A DNA stretch of 64,000 bases from Arenicola marina (lineage: Eukaryota > Annelida > Polychaeta > Arenicolidae). Within the stretch, counting starts at the first letter, position 1; each line of letters starts with the position of its first letter. Made by a program: the position numbers and the translations under genes. Where the stretch lies: contig OZ025248.1 of assembly GCA_964019135.1 (NCBI GenBank), positions 50,399,670-50,463,669 on the forward strand, written 5' to 3'. This document shows, in pieces, positions 9,256-20,300 of this stretch. The notes beneath the pieces are model-generated. The model searched no databases, was not told where the DNA came from, and worked only from the letters and a program-made list of their open reading frames with translations.

Positions 9256-12200
9256 TTACAATTTCGACTGAAACTGTGTGGCGCCTAAATTCTTGCGGAA
9301 GAATTCTAATATCTGATTCCAGGAATCTTCCTGAGCTATAGCATGGTCATCTGTTTTCCCGCCGAAGTCCACCACATTGCCTGCAAAATGAAACATCAGG
9401 GTGAAGAATCATAACAATTTTATTGCAAGGCTATACAGTTGATCCCAAAACTAACGAAAAGACAATGTGAGATGGGACACACTGTTGGGACTAACGAGTA
9501 TGGCGGATTATTGCTGCTTTCAGGAAAAGTGTAGAGGCACATGTATATGAACTTACCGACGACCTTGTGGTAGGCGAACCTACAGAGTGGAGTGTAGGGT
9601 GGTTCGATGAGGTGGCCCGCGCCGGGATAGACAATCAGGCGATAGTTGTCCCGCCCGTGGGTCTGCAGTCGTTCCACGAGCCGCTCGTAGTGAATGGAGC
9701 CACACATCTCATCGTCTCCACCGTGAATCAGCAAGAGATGCGCGTGCGGGGTCTCCTCAACCTGCCGTGGTGTTAAATAATGGGCAACCAGCATATCCAG
9801 TCGACATGTAGAGGTAAGTGGAATGAACTATGGTATTAACTCATTATTTATCATCCGATTTAATGCTAACTTCATTGTAGACGAGTGACAACGGTCCCAT
9901 ATGGGGAATTAGGCCTCTAACATCGAGCATGATGTTGTTGTAATTGCTTGGATATATCAAATTGGAAAATTATAGAACGATAAAGCCATTTGCTCCTCCC
10001 CTCCTTCACCCCTTCGACCAATATCACATTTCACCCTACATTAATATATATGTATACAGTTCAGTTCACCTTAAGCCTGGTTTCTTCAGGGGCATTGACC
10101 TCAATGAAACTTCTTCTGAAGTTCCAACCTGTTTCTGAAAAGTCAATGGCTTCCAGATTGGGGCTGAAAGAATAAAATTACGTGTGACCAACAATTAAAG
10201 TTCGATCAGAGTTTCAACTTTCTTAACACAACTGGGGAATATATGCGATATATTACTGGCATAAAACCACTTTTATTCTAAACTGCCATAGATTTCCATC
10301 CCTAAATATTTCTGTCACAAACTGTAAGGTATATAAAGCACTGCCTATCCTAAATTCCAAGATAAGCACGTTCTATCCTAAATGCCAAAGTAAGCACGTT
10401 CTATCCTAAATTTATTGCTAGGATAGCCTATTTCTATTGAACTTTTCAATGCGCTTGCGCTTGGAGGCAAAATGCACGCGATGGCTCACATGAACGTAAG
10501 AATATCTGCCTACGTCACGTTGCTTGGTAACGTTTAAACGTTAAAATAGACTTGTTTGTAAGTACGTTGCAAGCGGTGGACATAACGTGGCATTATTAAA
10601 CGGCCCAGGCTACGGTGTCACAGTCGGCATAGAAAATGGAACATGTTCAAAGCGTTTTCTCCTCCGTTAGAAAAGCTTTCAACCAAATCCACATCTACAA
10701 GCAGTCTGTGGAAAGCGGTCCGTGGCAGTTGGAGCTACATCCTTATCGACGAGATGTTCTTCGCTTGGCACAACAATTTACGGCAGAACCTCAAACTAAC
10801 GCCAACATGGTTCAAGTATTGCAGACTAAGGAAGACATGCTAAGGGAACTGGGCCACATGGTTTATATGGGAGGCCAAGAGGCGGTGAACGCAGTGCTGC
10901 CCTATATGCCCAATATCCTAGCCATCTTGCGGGACCCCGAGGCGCCCACCACCTTTCGCCTGCAGGCGATGCGTTCCCTGACGGAGTTGTGCGTTGGGAC
11001 CCGCAGCGCACAGGATGCCATATTTGCCGACCCGAAGAGCCTGAATGCTATAATTGACTTTGTAGCCGATACGACGCGTGTCCATGGCAGTCGACTGGGC
11101 TGCTATACGCTCATCGTGCTAGCCAATGACAACGCAGACGCGCTATATCTGTTAAGGAGCAACAGGGAGCTGAAGGAAGCCCTGCAGAATGCGGCAGAGT
11201 TTCCGCTGCCGTGGATGGCCTGGGGATGCAACATGGCTGATCATCTACTAAAATTATTAGGACATACAAATCTAAAATTTAAACCACCTATGGCTTAACT
11301 CTGATTCAAAGGAAAGCATCTGTACGCGTTTTCTTGAGTTGAGTAATCAAAAGATGACAATGGACTAATCGGACGGACAACGTATAGATCTACATTTGCT
11401 GGTAGATTCTCTAATCTGAACCAAAATTCGCTAAAAGTTAAAACTACAGTTAAGCTTAATTTATTCTTGGTCAATGTTAAGGTAGATCTATAAGATGGAA
11501 AAATAAATGCATTCAATTAGGCCTTGACATTGTGTTCCATACACATACTACGTTTGACAGAATAGTCCAACAAAATATTATTTCAAATGATGATCGGTGT
11601 TTTATAATGAATGTATAGCGTATACACGTAGGCCTATATCTGAAGCGTACATCAACCAATACATGTAGCCCGTTCTCACGCGTTGCCAAGTTCGGATAAT
11701 CGCTTCGGATAATAACTTCGGTTGCAACAATTTTGCTGCCAAACAGATGTTGCAATTAAGCGGAGGGCACTGTACATGCCTTGCTCGTTACGCATATTAT
11801 GATAGCGTAGATGCGACAAAACTTGCAACAACATAATGTGACTTATTTGTACATTTACCACATAGTTATCCCTGGATGTCAATAGCCGAAGCCTTTTCCA
11901 TCTGTCACATTAGCACATTTGTCTATTTAATTAAACCAAAAACCCTAAATAATACATAATCTTAACACGGACCCGGCACAAAACATTTGGCTGCACAAAT
12001 ACTTACAAGACCGTGGGAAATGGTTCTCCATTTTGAAACTGTTCGGCAGAGGAATGGTAAAAGTAGCTGTTGATAGACACTGCGGCCTTCACCTAAAATG
12101 AGGAAACCTAAAAATGAGAAAAGGTTTAATCTTATGATACGAATATTACCAAACTCAGCGAGCATAGCTATTACCATGGTGTCCGTGCAACATTGCACCC

Positions 12201-15200
12201 AGTTCATACGGAATGGACAACGCTGCCACGAACTGAAATACGCCGCGGTAATAATTACCTTGTGATGCCGTGCCATATGAAGGGAAAGTTCCGCCCCCTT
12301 TGATACTCCGAGAGTACCAATACCCGACTTGGAAACATTCGGGTGGCGGTGGAGCCAGTCTATAGCTTCCTGTATGGAAACATCACAGCATTAGTTACAG
12401 CTTAAAGCTCGTCATATTCATGATTGCAGACCTCATAGGCCTCTCACAAAAAATAGGGATAAAGTGGGAATATTTCTGCCTTTAAATAGGGGGGGAAATA
12501 GGAATGTATACGAAAAGCATTCTAATGATAATTTCGATCAATGTATAGACTTGTATTAGGTAGAAACTTAATCAAATTTTCCCAACGACTTATCCACCCT
12601 CCCAAAATGATCCAACAAATCAGAAGCACCTTCAAGTCCATCACTAGTGTTTTATCCTAGTCACCCACAAATAATTCTTACCCGGTAATAGCTAAGTTAT
12701 TGTGACTGAGTATTATCCTTCAGCTAATGTAGATCTAGAGCTATCGCGATCTACAGATCGATTCACCATTTTTCCGTGCCATTTTTTAACAGCAACGGGG
12801 TTTTTGGCATATATTATTATCATTATTTACGATTTACCGGTTAATGTACCTAAATTGTGAAAAGCGAGATGGGATCTGAGATACGGCCTTTAAAGACTTG
12901 ACCAGGCTCTGCCCTCTATAGCACGGAGATAGCATTGCTTTAACGTTATTTTATCTGATGCACTAGGGTGCCTTTTATTTCACCTCGTCAAATCTGGATA
13001 TATAGTAATAAATTAGGGACCACATCAAAAATATAGTGAACAAAGTAAGGAAAACATGAACATTTAGTGAAAAAGTAGGAGCGTAAGAATCAATCTCAGG
13101 CCTGCCACCGATGTCTACTGGTATTTGTAGCTGTAGGAAAACAAAGATAGTCCGATCCAGTCTATATTCCAATTAAGCACTCGAGGATGAGTTGCCCTGT
13201 ACTTTTTTTTTTTTTTTTTGGCAACGACATTCAAAAGCAAGTTTTCATTTCCAAATAAAGAATTCGCGCATCCGAACTGTCACTTCGACTGGGATTTCGA
13301 AGCCCTTTTGCATTTCTTTGATATAAAAAAACAGCAAAGAAACTAACATCAAAGTATTCCATGTCGAAACGCAACCCCTCCGGAAGATCATCGTATCCAA
13401 AGTAGGCCAAAGCAAAGGCAACAAAACCTCTGGAGGCTAACAAAGCTGCGCGATATTCATTCAAACCTCCAGCCGTTCCAAACATATCGACAACGCCTGG
13501 AAATGGACCGTCGCCTGCAAAACAGCATGAAAGGGAAACATAACAATGCATCATATAAGCTGACCAACGAAAGCGACGAGAAGATAATTTCAAACGTAAT
13601 AAGAATGTTCTTACTTTTTTAGTACGTTTCGAAAATCCTTCACTTTAATATAATCGCGCTTTATGTAAATTGCCCTGCCCATACAATTCACAATCTCTTT
13701 GTATCTAGTCTGACAGCGCGACAAGTTAGTTATACGTCTAGCCTTTATCTATCTGAATTATAACGTGCCTTACTAGTTTAGCGGTATAAGTACTAAGTTA
13801 TGTTTTTATATATGACTTTGGAAATATCTTTCATCTTAGGAAAAACGTAACTGGAGCAAATATGTTCTAGGGCAGTGACATAGAATGTATAAAATTAGTG
13901 ACTTTAGTAAGTGAGTCTAAATGACACTCAGAAGATATATCTTCCGTAAATACTACTCAGGATACATTGCACATGCAGTGGTGCCTCACAGACACGAAAT
14001 GAACGAATTGTCTATTGCTCGTCCCAACTATTGTAACGTACACTGGTACTGTTGGCAATGACCCAAATGTCTCCAGCCACGTGTTTTACCATAACGTTTT
14101 CATAGTCACCTTCAGGAATAAACACGGTTCCTCTCACTCGTCCTGCCCTGACCGGAACTCGCCTGACGTTGTGAGCCAAGTAGAATCGTCTAAGATCGGC
14201 AGACGCCAGGGCTGACGCGAGGTCTGGATCGGTGTCTCTGGTAATGACGCAGTGCCCAGGGAGCACACTAATTCTAACTCGAAACGGCTCCGCAGCGTTC
14301 TTTTTCATCATTCTGTATCCAAATGATTCTGTTTCCGCGGGGATCATATGAGTCAATAATCCCATTGGCGCCAGCCCTGCATAAGAGAAAGTGTCATAAC
14401 CGAGCGGTATCGAAATAAAACAAGAGTTTGTCTTCAGATTTCAGAATCTGTATAACCCTGCCAGCTGTCATTATCAGATCCCTTCACAATCTGTATAACC
14501 CTGCCAGCTGTCACCATCAGATCACTTCTGAATCTGTATAACCCTGCCAGCTGTCACTATCAGATCCATTCTGTGTAACCCTGCCAGCTGTCACTATCAG
14601 ATCCCTTCAGCATATGTATAACCCTGCCAGCTGTCCCTATCAGCTTCCCTTCAGCATATGTATAACCCTGCCAGCTGTCCCTATCAGATCCCTTCAGAAT
14701 CTGTATAACCCTGCCAGCTGTCACTATCAGATCCATTCTGTGTAACCCTGCCAGCTGTAACTATCAGATCCCCTCAGAATCTGAATAGCCCTGCCAACTG
14801 TCACAATCAGATCCCTTTAGAATCTGTATAACCCTGCCAGCTGTCACTATCAGATCACTTCAGAATCTGTATAACCCTGCCAGCTGTCACTATCAGATCC
14901 ATTCTGTGTAACCCTGGCAGCTGTAACTATCAGATCCCCTCAGAATCTGTATAACCCTGCCAGCTGTCACTATCAGATCACTTCAGAATCTGTATAACCC
15001 TGCCAGCTGTCACTATCAGATCCATTCTGTGTAACCCTGCCAGCTGTAACTATCAGATCCCCTCAGAATCTGAATAGCCCTGCCAACTGTCACAATCAGA
15101 TCCCTTTAGAATCTGTATAACCCTGCCAGCTGTCACTATCAGATCACTTCAGAATCTGTATAACCCTGCCAGCTGTCACTATCAGATCCATTCTGTGTAA

Positions 15201-16530
15201 CCCTGGCAGCTGTAACTATCAGATCCCCTCATAATCTGTATAACCCTGCCAGCTGTCACTATCAGATCCATTCTGTGTAACCCTGGCAGCTGTAACTATC
15301 AGATCCCTTTAGAATCTGTATAACCCTGCCAACTGTCACAATCAGATCCCTTTAGAATCTGTATAACCCTGCCAGCTGTCACTATCAGATCCATTCTGTG
15401 TAACCCTGGCAGCTGTAACTATCAGATCCCTTTAGAATCTGTATAACCCTGCCAACTGTCACAATCAGATCCCTTTAGAATCTGTATAACCCTGCAGCTG
15501 TCACTATCAGATCACTTCAGAATCTGTATAACCCTGCCAGCTGTCACTATCAGATCCATTCTGTGTAACCCTGGCAGCTGTAACTATCAGATCCCTTTAG
15601 AATCTGTATAACCCTGCCAACTGTCACAATCAGATCCCTTTAGAATCTGTATAACCCTGCCAGCTGTCACTATCAGATCACTTCAGAATCTGTATAACCC
15701 TGCCAGCTGCCACTATCAGATCCATTCTGTGTAACCCTGGCAGCTGTAACTATCAGATCCCTTTAGAATCTGTATAGCCCTGCCAGCTGTCACTATCAGA
15801 TCCCTTTAGAATCTGTATAACCCTGCCAACTGTCATTATTAGACCACTTCATCTCTTCTGACATATAACGTCTAACATTACAAATGTTCTCGAGCCAAAT
15901 ACTACTATTTTACTGTTGCTTCATTCAAAATGTAATGGAAGAGGCCAAAATATGCTATATCCCTCCACTAAGACAGTTACATTACAATGACGGTTCCCAT
16001 CAACACGTCAGGATATTAATGTGTAATTCACCTAAAAAAATCAAAGAAGGGGAAATGTATGGTCTCGGCCTTCATACCTACCTTTATAGCTTCCTCCTTT
16101 TGATTCATTTTCTTTAACCCTCACATTACCGGATGGGTCTGCGGTATAGTGTGCAAAAGAAACAAAGTGATGACCGTCTTCTTCCAGGACCGCAGCGATC
16201 GTAACATTCTGTGCTGGTTGTAGGCCGTTAACCTAATGTGTAAAGACAAAGTCACACGAGATATTTCATGTTCATATTTAGTTTCTCACGGCTATATGGA
16301 CCTACCGGTACTAATAAAGTAATAGCTAGGCGGCAGACGCTGCCAGCTCGGAAATGTTTTATCCACAAGCTATATTAAACAGTTACTATTTGAATTAAAC
16401 ACCTTTATGTTTATTATACAACACTGATATTCATAAGTGAAGTCGGGCAATTAATTACCTCCACATCCAAAGGTTCATCAACTAATGCTATGGCTGGTGA
16501 TGCAATTATTGATACTTGGCTTGAAGACAT
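9256..16530 (-). CDS. Peroxisomal acyl-CoA thioesterase / bile acid-CoA:amino acid N-acyltransferase family protein (ACOT/BAAT), 9 coding exons
   Basis: Exons in transcript order: 16530-16459, 16232-16082, 14376-14110, 13514-13348, 12369-12259, 12092-12007, 10163-10070, 9761-9557, 9380-9256. All junctions are GT-AG, phases agree, and they sum to 425 codons plus stop (human BAAT is 418). Residues about 6-110 form the N-terminal thioesterase/BAAT domain (ALVDEP, GGSYKG, APMGLL). The alpha/beta hydrolase domain carries the nucleophile elbow GVSKG (Ser242), Asp332 in HGGD, and His366 in [12 protein letters not shown] Ser nucleophile, rather than the Cys of mammalian BAAT, favours hydrolysis of acyl-CoA to free acid and CoA. 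The C-terminus is SKL, a canonical PTS1, so a peroxisomal location is likely. The start chosen (16530) has A at -3 and fits the family's length; in-frame ATGs at 16566 and 16665 would add 12 or 45 residues. An intronless ARM-repeat gene lies opposite-strand in the intron 12006-10164. Confidence 0.93.
10636..11298 (+). CDS. Armadillo-like helical repeat protein (ARMH2-like), single exon, nested in a thioesterase intron
   Basis: A complete 220-codon frame with a strong start context (A at -3, G at +4) and an AATAAA 204 bp past the stop. The protein is alpha-helical: a short amphipathic N-terminus (about 1-50), then leucine-rich helix pairs typical of ARM/HEAT folds (about 65-215), including [18 protein letters not shown] and [14 protein letters not shown]. 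The C-terminal pattern [20 protein letters not shown] resembles the end of ARMH2 proteins as I recall them, and the length is similar. No enzyme motif is visible; ARM folds bind other proteins, and the partner is unknown. It lies wholly inside the intron between exons 6 and 7 of the minus-strand thioesterase gene. Absence of introns could mean an old retrocopy, but no poly-A tail or duplication is seen. Family assignment is from memory of sequence pattern. Confidence 0.75.
   Translation: MEHVQSVFSSVRKAFNQIHIYKQSVESGPWQLELHPYRRDVLRLAQQFTAEPQTNANMVQVLQTKEDMLRELGHMVYMGGQEAVNAVLPYMPNILAILRDPEAPTTFRLQAMRSLTELCVGTRSAQDAIFADPKSLNAIIDFVADTTRVHGSRLGCYTLIVLANDNADALYLLRSNRELKEALQNAAEFPLPWMAWGCNMADHLLKLLGHTNLKFKPPMA
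11502..11507 (+). promoter_or_regulatory. Polyadenylation signal of the nested ARM gene
   Basis: AATAAA 204 bp downstream of the ARM-repeat stop codon on the same strand. Confidence 0.55.
14440..15850. repeat. Minisatellite, 43-bp unit with shortened variants, in thioesterase intron 2
   Basis: About 34 units built on TATAACCCTGCCAGCTGTCA plus a CTATCAGATCCCTTCAGAATC half. Full units are 43 bp and a common shorter form (beginning ATTCTGTGTAACCC) is about 37 bp. Blocks of several units recur (for example the GAATAGCCCTGCC variant at about 14780 and 15068). The array starts only about 60 bp upstream of the exon-3 acceptor at 14376, and so occupies most of the intron 16081-14377. Confidence 0.95.
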
Positions 16531-16566
16531 TGTTTTCAACTGAGATGCACTGATGCTTGCAGACAT

Positions 16567-17347
16567 AATCTTTCTCTCAGCATGAGACACTACACATTGC
16601 ATGCAACTGTATCTCCTGGATGCTTCCAAGGTACACCTGTATGTAGACAAAGCTACAAAAGACATATAAACAACTTATTTTGGTTTATATGCTAAGTCAA
16701 TAGTCAGTCAGTGCCAACTTAGTGATTTGCCAGTAAACATAATAGTAGCACTAAGGAAACTGAGGAGACCTGCCGAACAATTAGGGTGTCATTTGATCAA
16801 TCTATACTTGTACTTACTTGAGGGCTAATAATAGGAACTTATAAATCTCGCAAATAAAATATTGCACAAGATATTTAGAAATTACTCATAGTAACGCTGA
16901 ACAATGCCTCTGGAAAATCCGACAAGTAAATAGATTTTTCTATCATTACAGGTGCTACATGGAACTATTTAATATTGAGTTATTTATGAAACCGAAATAT
17001 ATATGTAGGAAAGCATTACCCAGTCATGGGATTAAAATTGCTTAAAAAATGATGAAAGAGATCTTCACAGTTGTAACTTCTCATTTAAATATATTTATAG
17101 CTTATTATTATTGCCAGAACTTAAAAACTGAAGAGAACAAACTACAGATGGAGTAAAAATACTAAAATATATCAGATAACCCACCTAATAATTTGGAGAG
17201 CCACTTGGTCATTATTGATACTGGTACTTTATGCTAAAGTATAAAGAAAGAATACATATAAAAACAAATATTATTACAGTTTTTACATATAATTTTAGTA
17301 CTTCACATGCCTATAGCAAGGATTAATTCTGTTTAAGGAATGTAGTC
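16567..17347. other. AT-rich DNA upstream of the thioesterase gene
   Basis: It should contain the thioesterase promoter and 5' UTR. The frame stays open upstream to an ATG at 16665, but no promoter motif or further exon can be supported. Confidence 0.4.
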
Positions 17348-20300
17348 AATGAAGCAGCAGTACCGCCACCCTACAAGGGGTCCAGCCCATGTATCAGCAT
17401 GCCAGTACTGCCACCCTACAAGGGGTCCAGCCCATGTATCAGCATGCCAGTACTGCCACCCTACAAGGGGTCCAGCCCATGTATCAGCATGCCAGTACTG
17501 CCACCCTACAAGGGGTCCAGCCCATGTATCAGCATGCCAGTACTGCCACCCTACAAGGGGTCCAGCCCATGTATCAGCATGCCAGTACTGCCACCCTACA
17601 AGGGGTCCAGCCCATGTATCAGCATGCCAGTACTGCCACCCTACAAGGGGTCCAGCCCATGTATCAGCATGCCAGTACTGCCACCCTACAAGGGGTCCAG
17701 CCCATGTATCAGCATGCCAGTACTGCCACCCTACAAGGGGTCCAGCCCATGTATCAGCATGCCAGTACTGCCACCCTACAAGGGGTCTAGCCCATGTATC
17801 AGCATGCCAGTACTGCCACCCTACAAGGGGTCCAGCCCATGTATCAGCATGCCAGTACTGCCACCCTACAAGGGGTCCAGCCCATGTATCAGCATGCCAG
17901 TACTGCCACCCTACAAGGGGTCCAGCCCATGTATCAGCATGCCAGTACTGCCACCCTACAAGGAGTCCAGCCCATGTATCAGCATGCCAGTACTGCCACC
18001 CTACAAGGGGTCCAGCCCATGTATCAGCATGCCAGTACTGCCACCCTACAAGGGGTCCAGCCCATGTATCAGCATGCCAGTACTGCCACCCTACAAGGAG
18101 TCCAGCCCATGTATCAGCATGCCAGTACTGTCACCCTACAAGGGGCCCAGCCCATGTATCAGCATGCCAGTACTGCCACCCTACAAGGGGTCCAGCCCAT
18201 GTATCAGCATGCCAGTACTGCCACCCTACAAGGGGTCCAGCCCATGTATCAGCATGCCAGTACTGCCACCCTACAAGGAGTCCAGCCCATGTATCAGCAT
18301 GCCAGTACTGCCACCCTACAAGGAGTCCAGCCCATGTATCAGCATGCCAGTACTGCCACCCTACAAGGGGTCCAGCCCATGTATCAGCATGCCAGTACTG
18401 CCACCCTACAAGGGGTCCAGCCCATGTATCAGCATGCCAGTACTGCCACCCTACAAGGAGTCCAGCCCATGTATCAGCATGCCAGTACTGCCACCCTACA
18501 AGGGGTCCAGCCCATGTATCAGCATGCCAGTACTGCCACCCTACAAGGGGTCCAGCCCATGTATCAGCATGCCAGTACTGCCACCCTACAAGGAGTCCAG
18601 CCCATGTATCAGCATGCCAGTACTGCCACCCTACAAGGAGTCCAGCCCATGTATCAACATGCCAGTACTGCCACCCTACAAGGAGTCCAGCCCATGCATC
18701 AGCATGCCAGTACTGCCACCCTACAAGGAGTCCAGCCCATGTATCAGCATGCCAGTACTGCCACCCTACAAGGAGTCCAGCCCATGTATCCGCATGCCAG
18801 TACTGCCACCCTACAAGGGGTCCAGCCCATGTATCAGCATGCCAGTACTGCCACCCTACAAGGAGTCCAGCCCATGTATCAGCATGCCAGTATTGCCACC
18901 CTACAAGGGGTCCAGCCCATGTATCAGCATGCCAGTACTGCCACCCTACAAGGGGTCCAGCCCATGTATCAGCATGCCAGTACTGCCACCCTACAAGGGG
19001 TCCAGCCCATGTATCAGCATGCCAGTACTGCCACCCTACAAGGAGTCCAACCCATGTATCAGCATGCCAGTACTGCCACCCTACAAGGAGTCCAGCCCAT
19101 GTATCAGCATGCCAGTACTGCCACCCTACAAGGGGTCCAGCCCATGTATCAGCATGCCAGTACTGCCACCCTAAAAGGAGTCCAGCCCATGTATCAGCAT
19201 GCCAGTATTGCCACCCTACAAGGGGTCCAGCCCATGTATCAGCATGCCAGTACTGCCACCCTACAAGGGGTCCAGCCCATGTATCAGCATGCCAGTACTG
19301 CCACCCTACAAGGGGTCCAGCCCATGTATCAGCATGCCAGTACTGCCACCCTACAAGGGGTCCAGCCCATGTATCAGCATGCCACTACTGCCACCCTACA
19401 AGGAGTCCAGCCCATGTATCAGCATGCCAGTATTGCCACCCTACAAGGGGTCCAGCCCATGTATCAGCATGCCAGTACTGCCACCCTACAAGGGGTCCAG
19501 CCCATGTATCAGCATGCCAGTACTGCCACCCTACAAGGGGTCTAGCCCATGTATCAGCATGCCAGTACTGCCACCCTACAAGGGGTCCAGCCCATGTATC
19601 AGCATGCCAGTACTGCCACCCTACAAGGAGTTTAGCCCATGTATCAGCATGCCAGTACTGCCACCCTACAAGGAGTCCAGCCCACGTATCAGCATGCCAA
19701 TACTGCCACCCGACAAGGAGTCCAGCCCATGTATCAGCATGCCAGTACTGCCACCCTACAAGGAGTCCAGCCTGTGTATCAGCATGCCAATACTGCCACC
19801 CGACAAGGAGTCCAGCCCATGTATCAGCATGTCAGTACTGCCACCCTACAAGGAGTCCAGCCCATGTATCAGCATGTCAGTACTGCCACCCTACAAGGGG
19901 TCCAGCCCATGAATCAGCATGTCAGTACTGCCACCCTACAAGGAGTCCAGCCCATGTATCAGCATGCCAGTACTGCCACCCTACAAGGGGTCCAGCCCAT
20001 GTATCAGCATGTCAGTACTGCCACCCTACAAGGAGTCCAGCCCATGTATCAGCATGCCAGTACTGCCACCCTACAAGGAGTTTAGCCCATGTATCAGCAT
20101 GCCAGTACTGCCACCCTACAAGGAGTCCAGCCCATGTATCAGCATGTCAGTACTACCACCCTACAAGAAGTCCAGCCCATGTATCAGCACGCCAGTACTG
20201 CCACCCTACAAGGAGTCCAGCCCATGTATCAGCATGCCAGTACTGCCACCCTACAAGGGGTCCAGCCCATGTATCAGCATGCCAGTACTGCCACCCTACA

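Noticed and set aside
10069-10080. GC-AG donor right after the AACCAG of thioesterase exon 7
   Set aside because: A normal GT donor nine bases later (AAG/GTGAAC) keeps phase and family sequence (EETRLK/VEETPH).
16533-16665. N-terminal targeting extension of the thioesterase from an upstream ATG
   Set aside because: The frame is open, but the start context at 16665 is weak and the C-terminal SKL fits a peroxisomal form starting near 16530.
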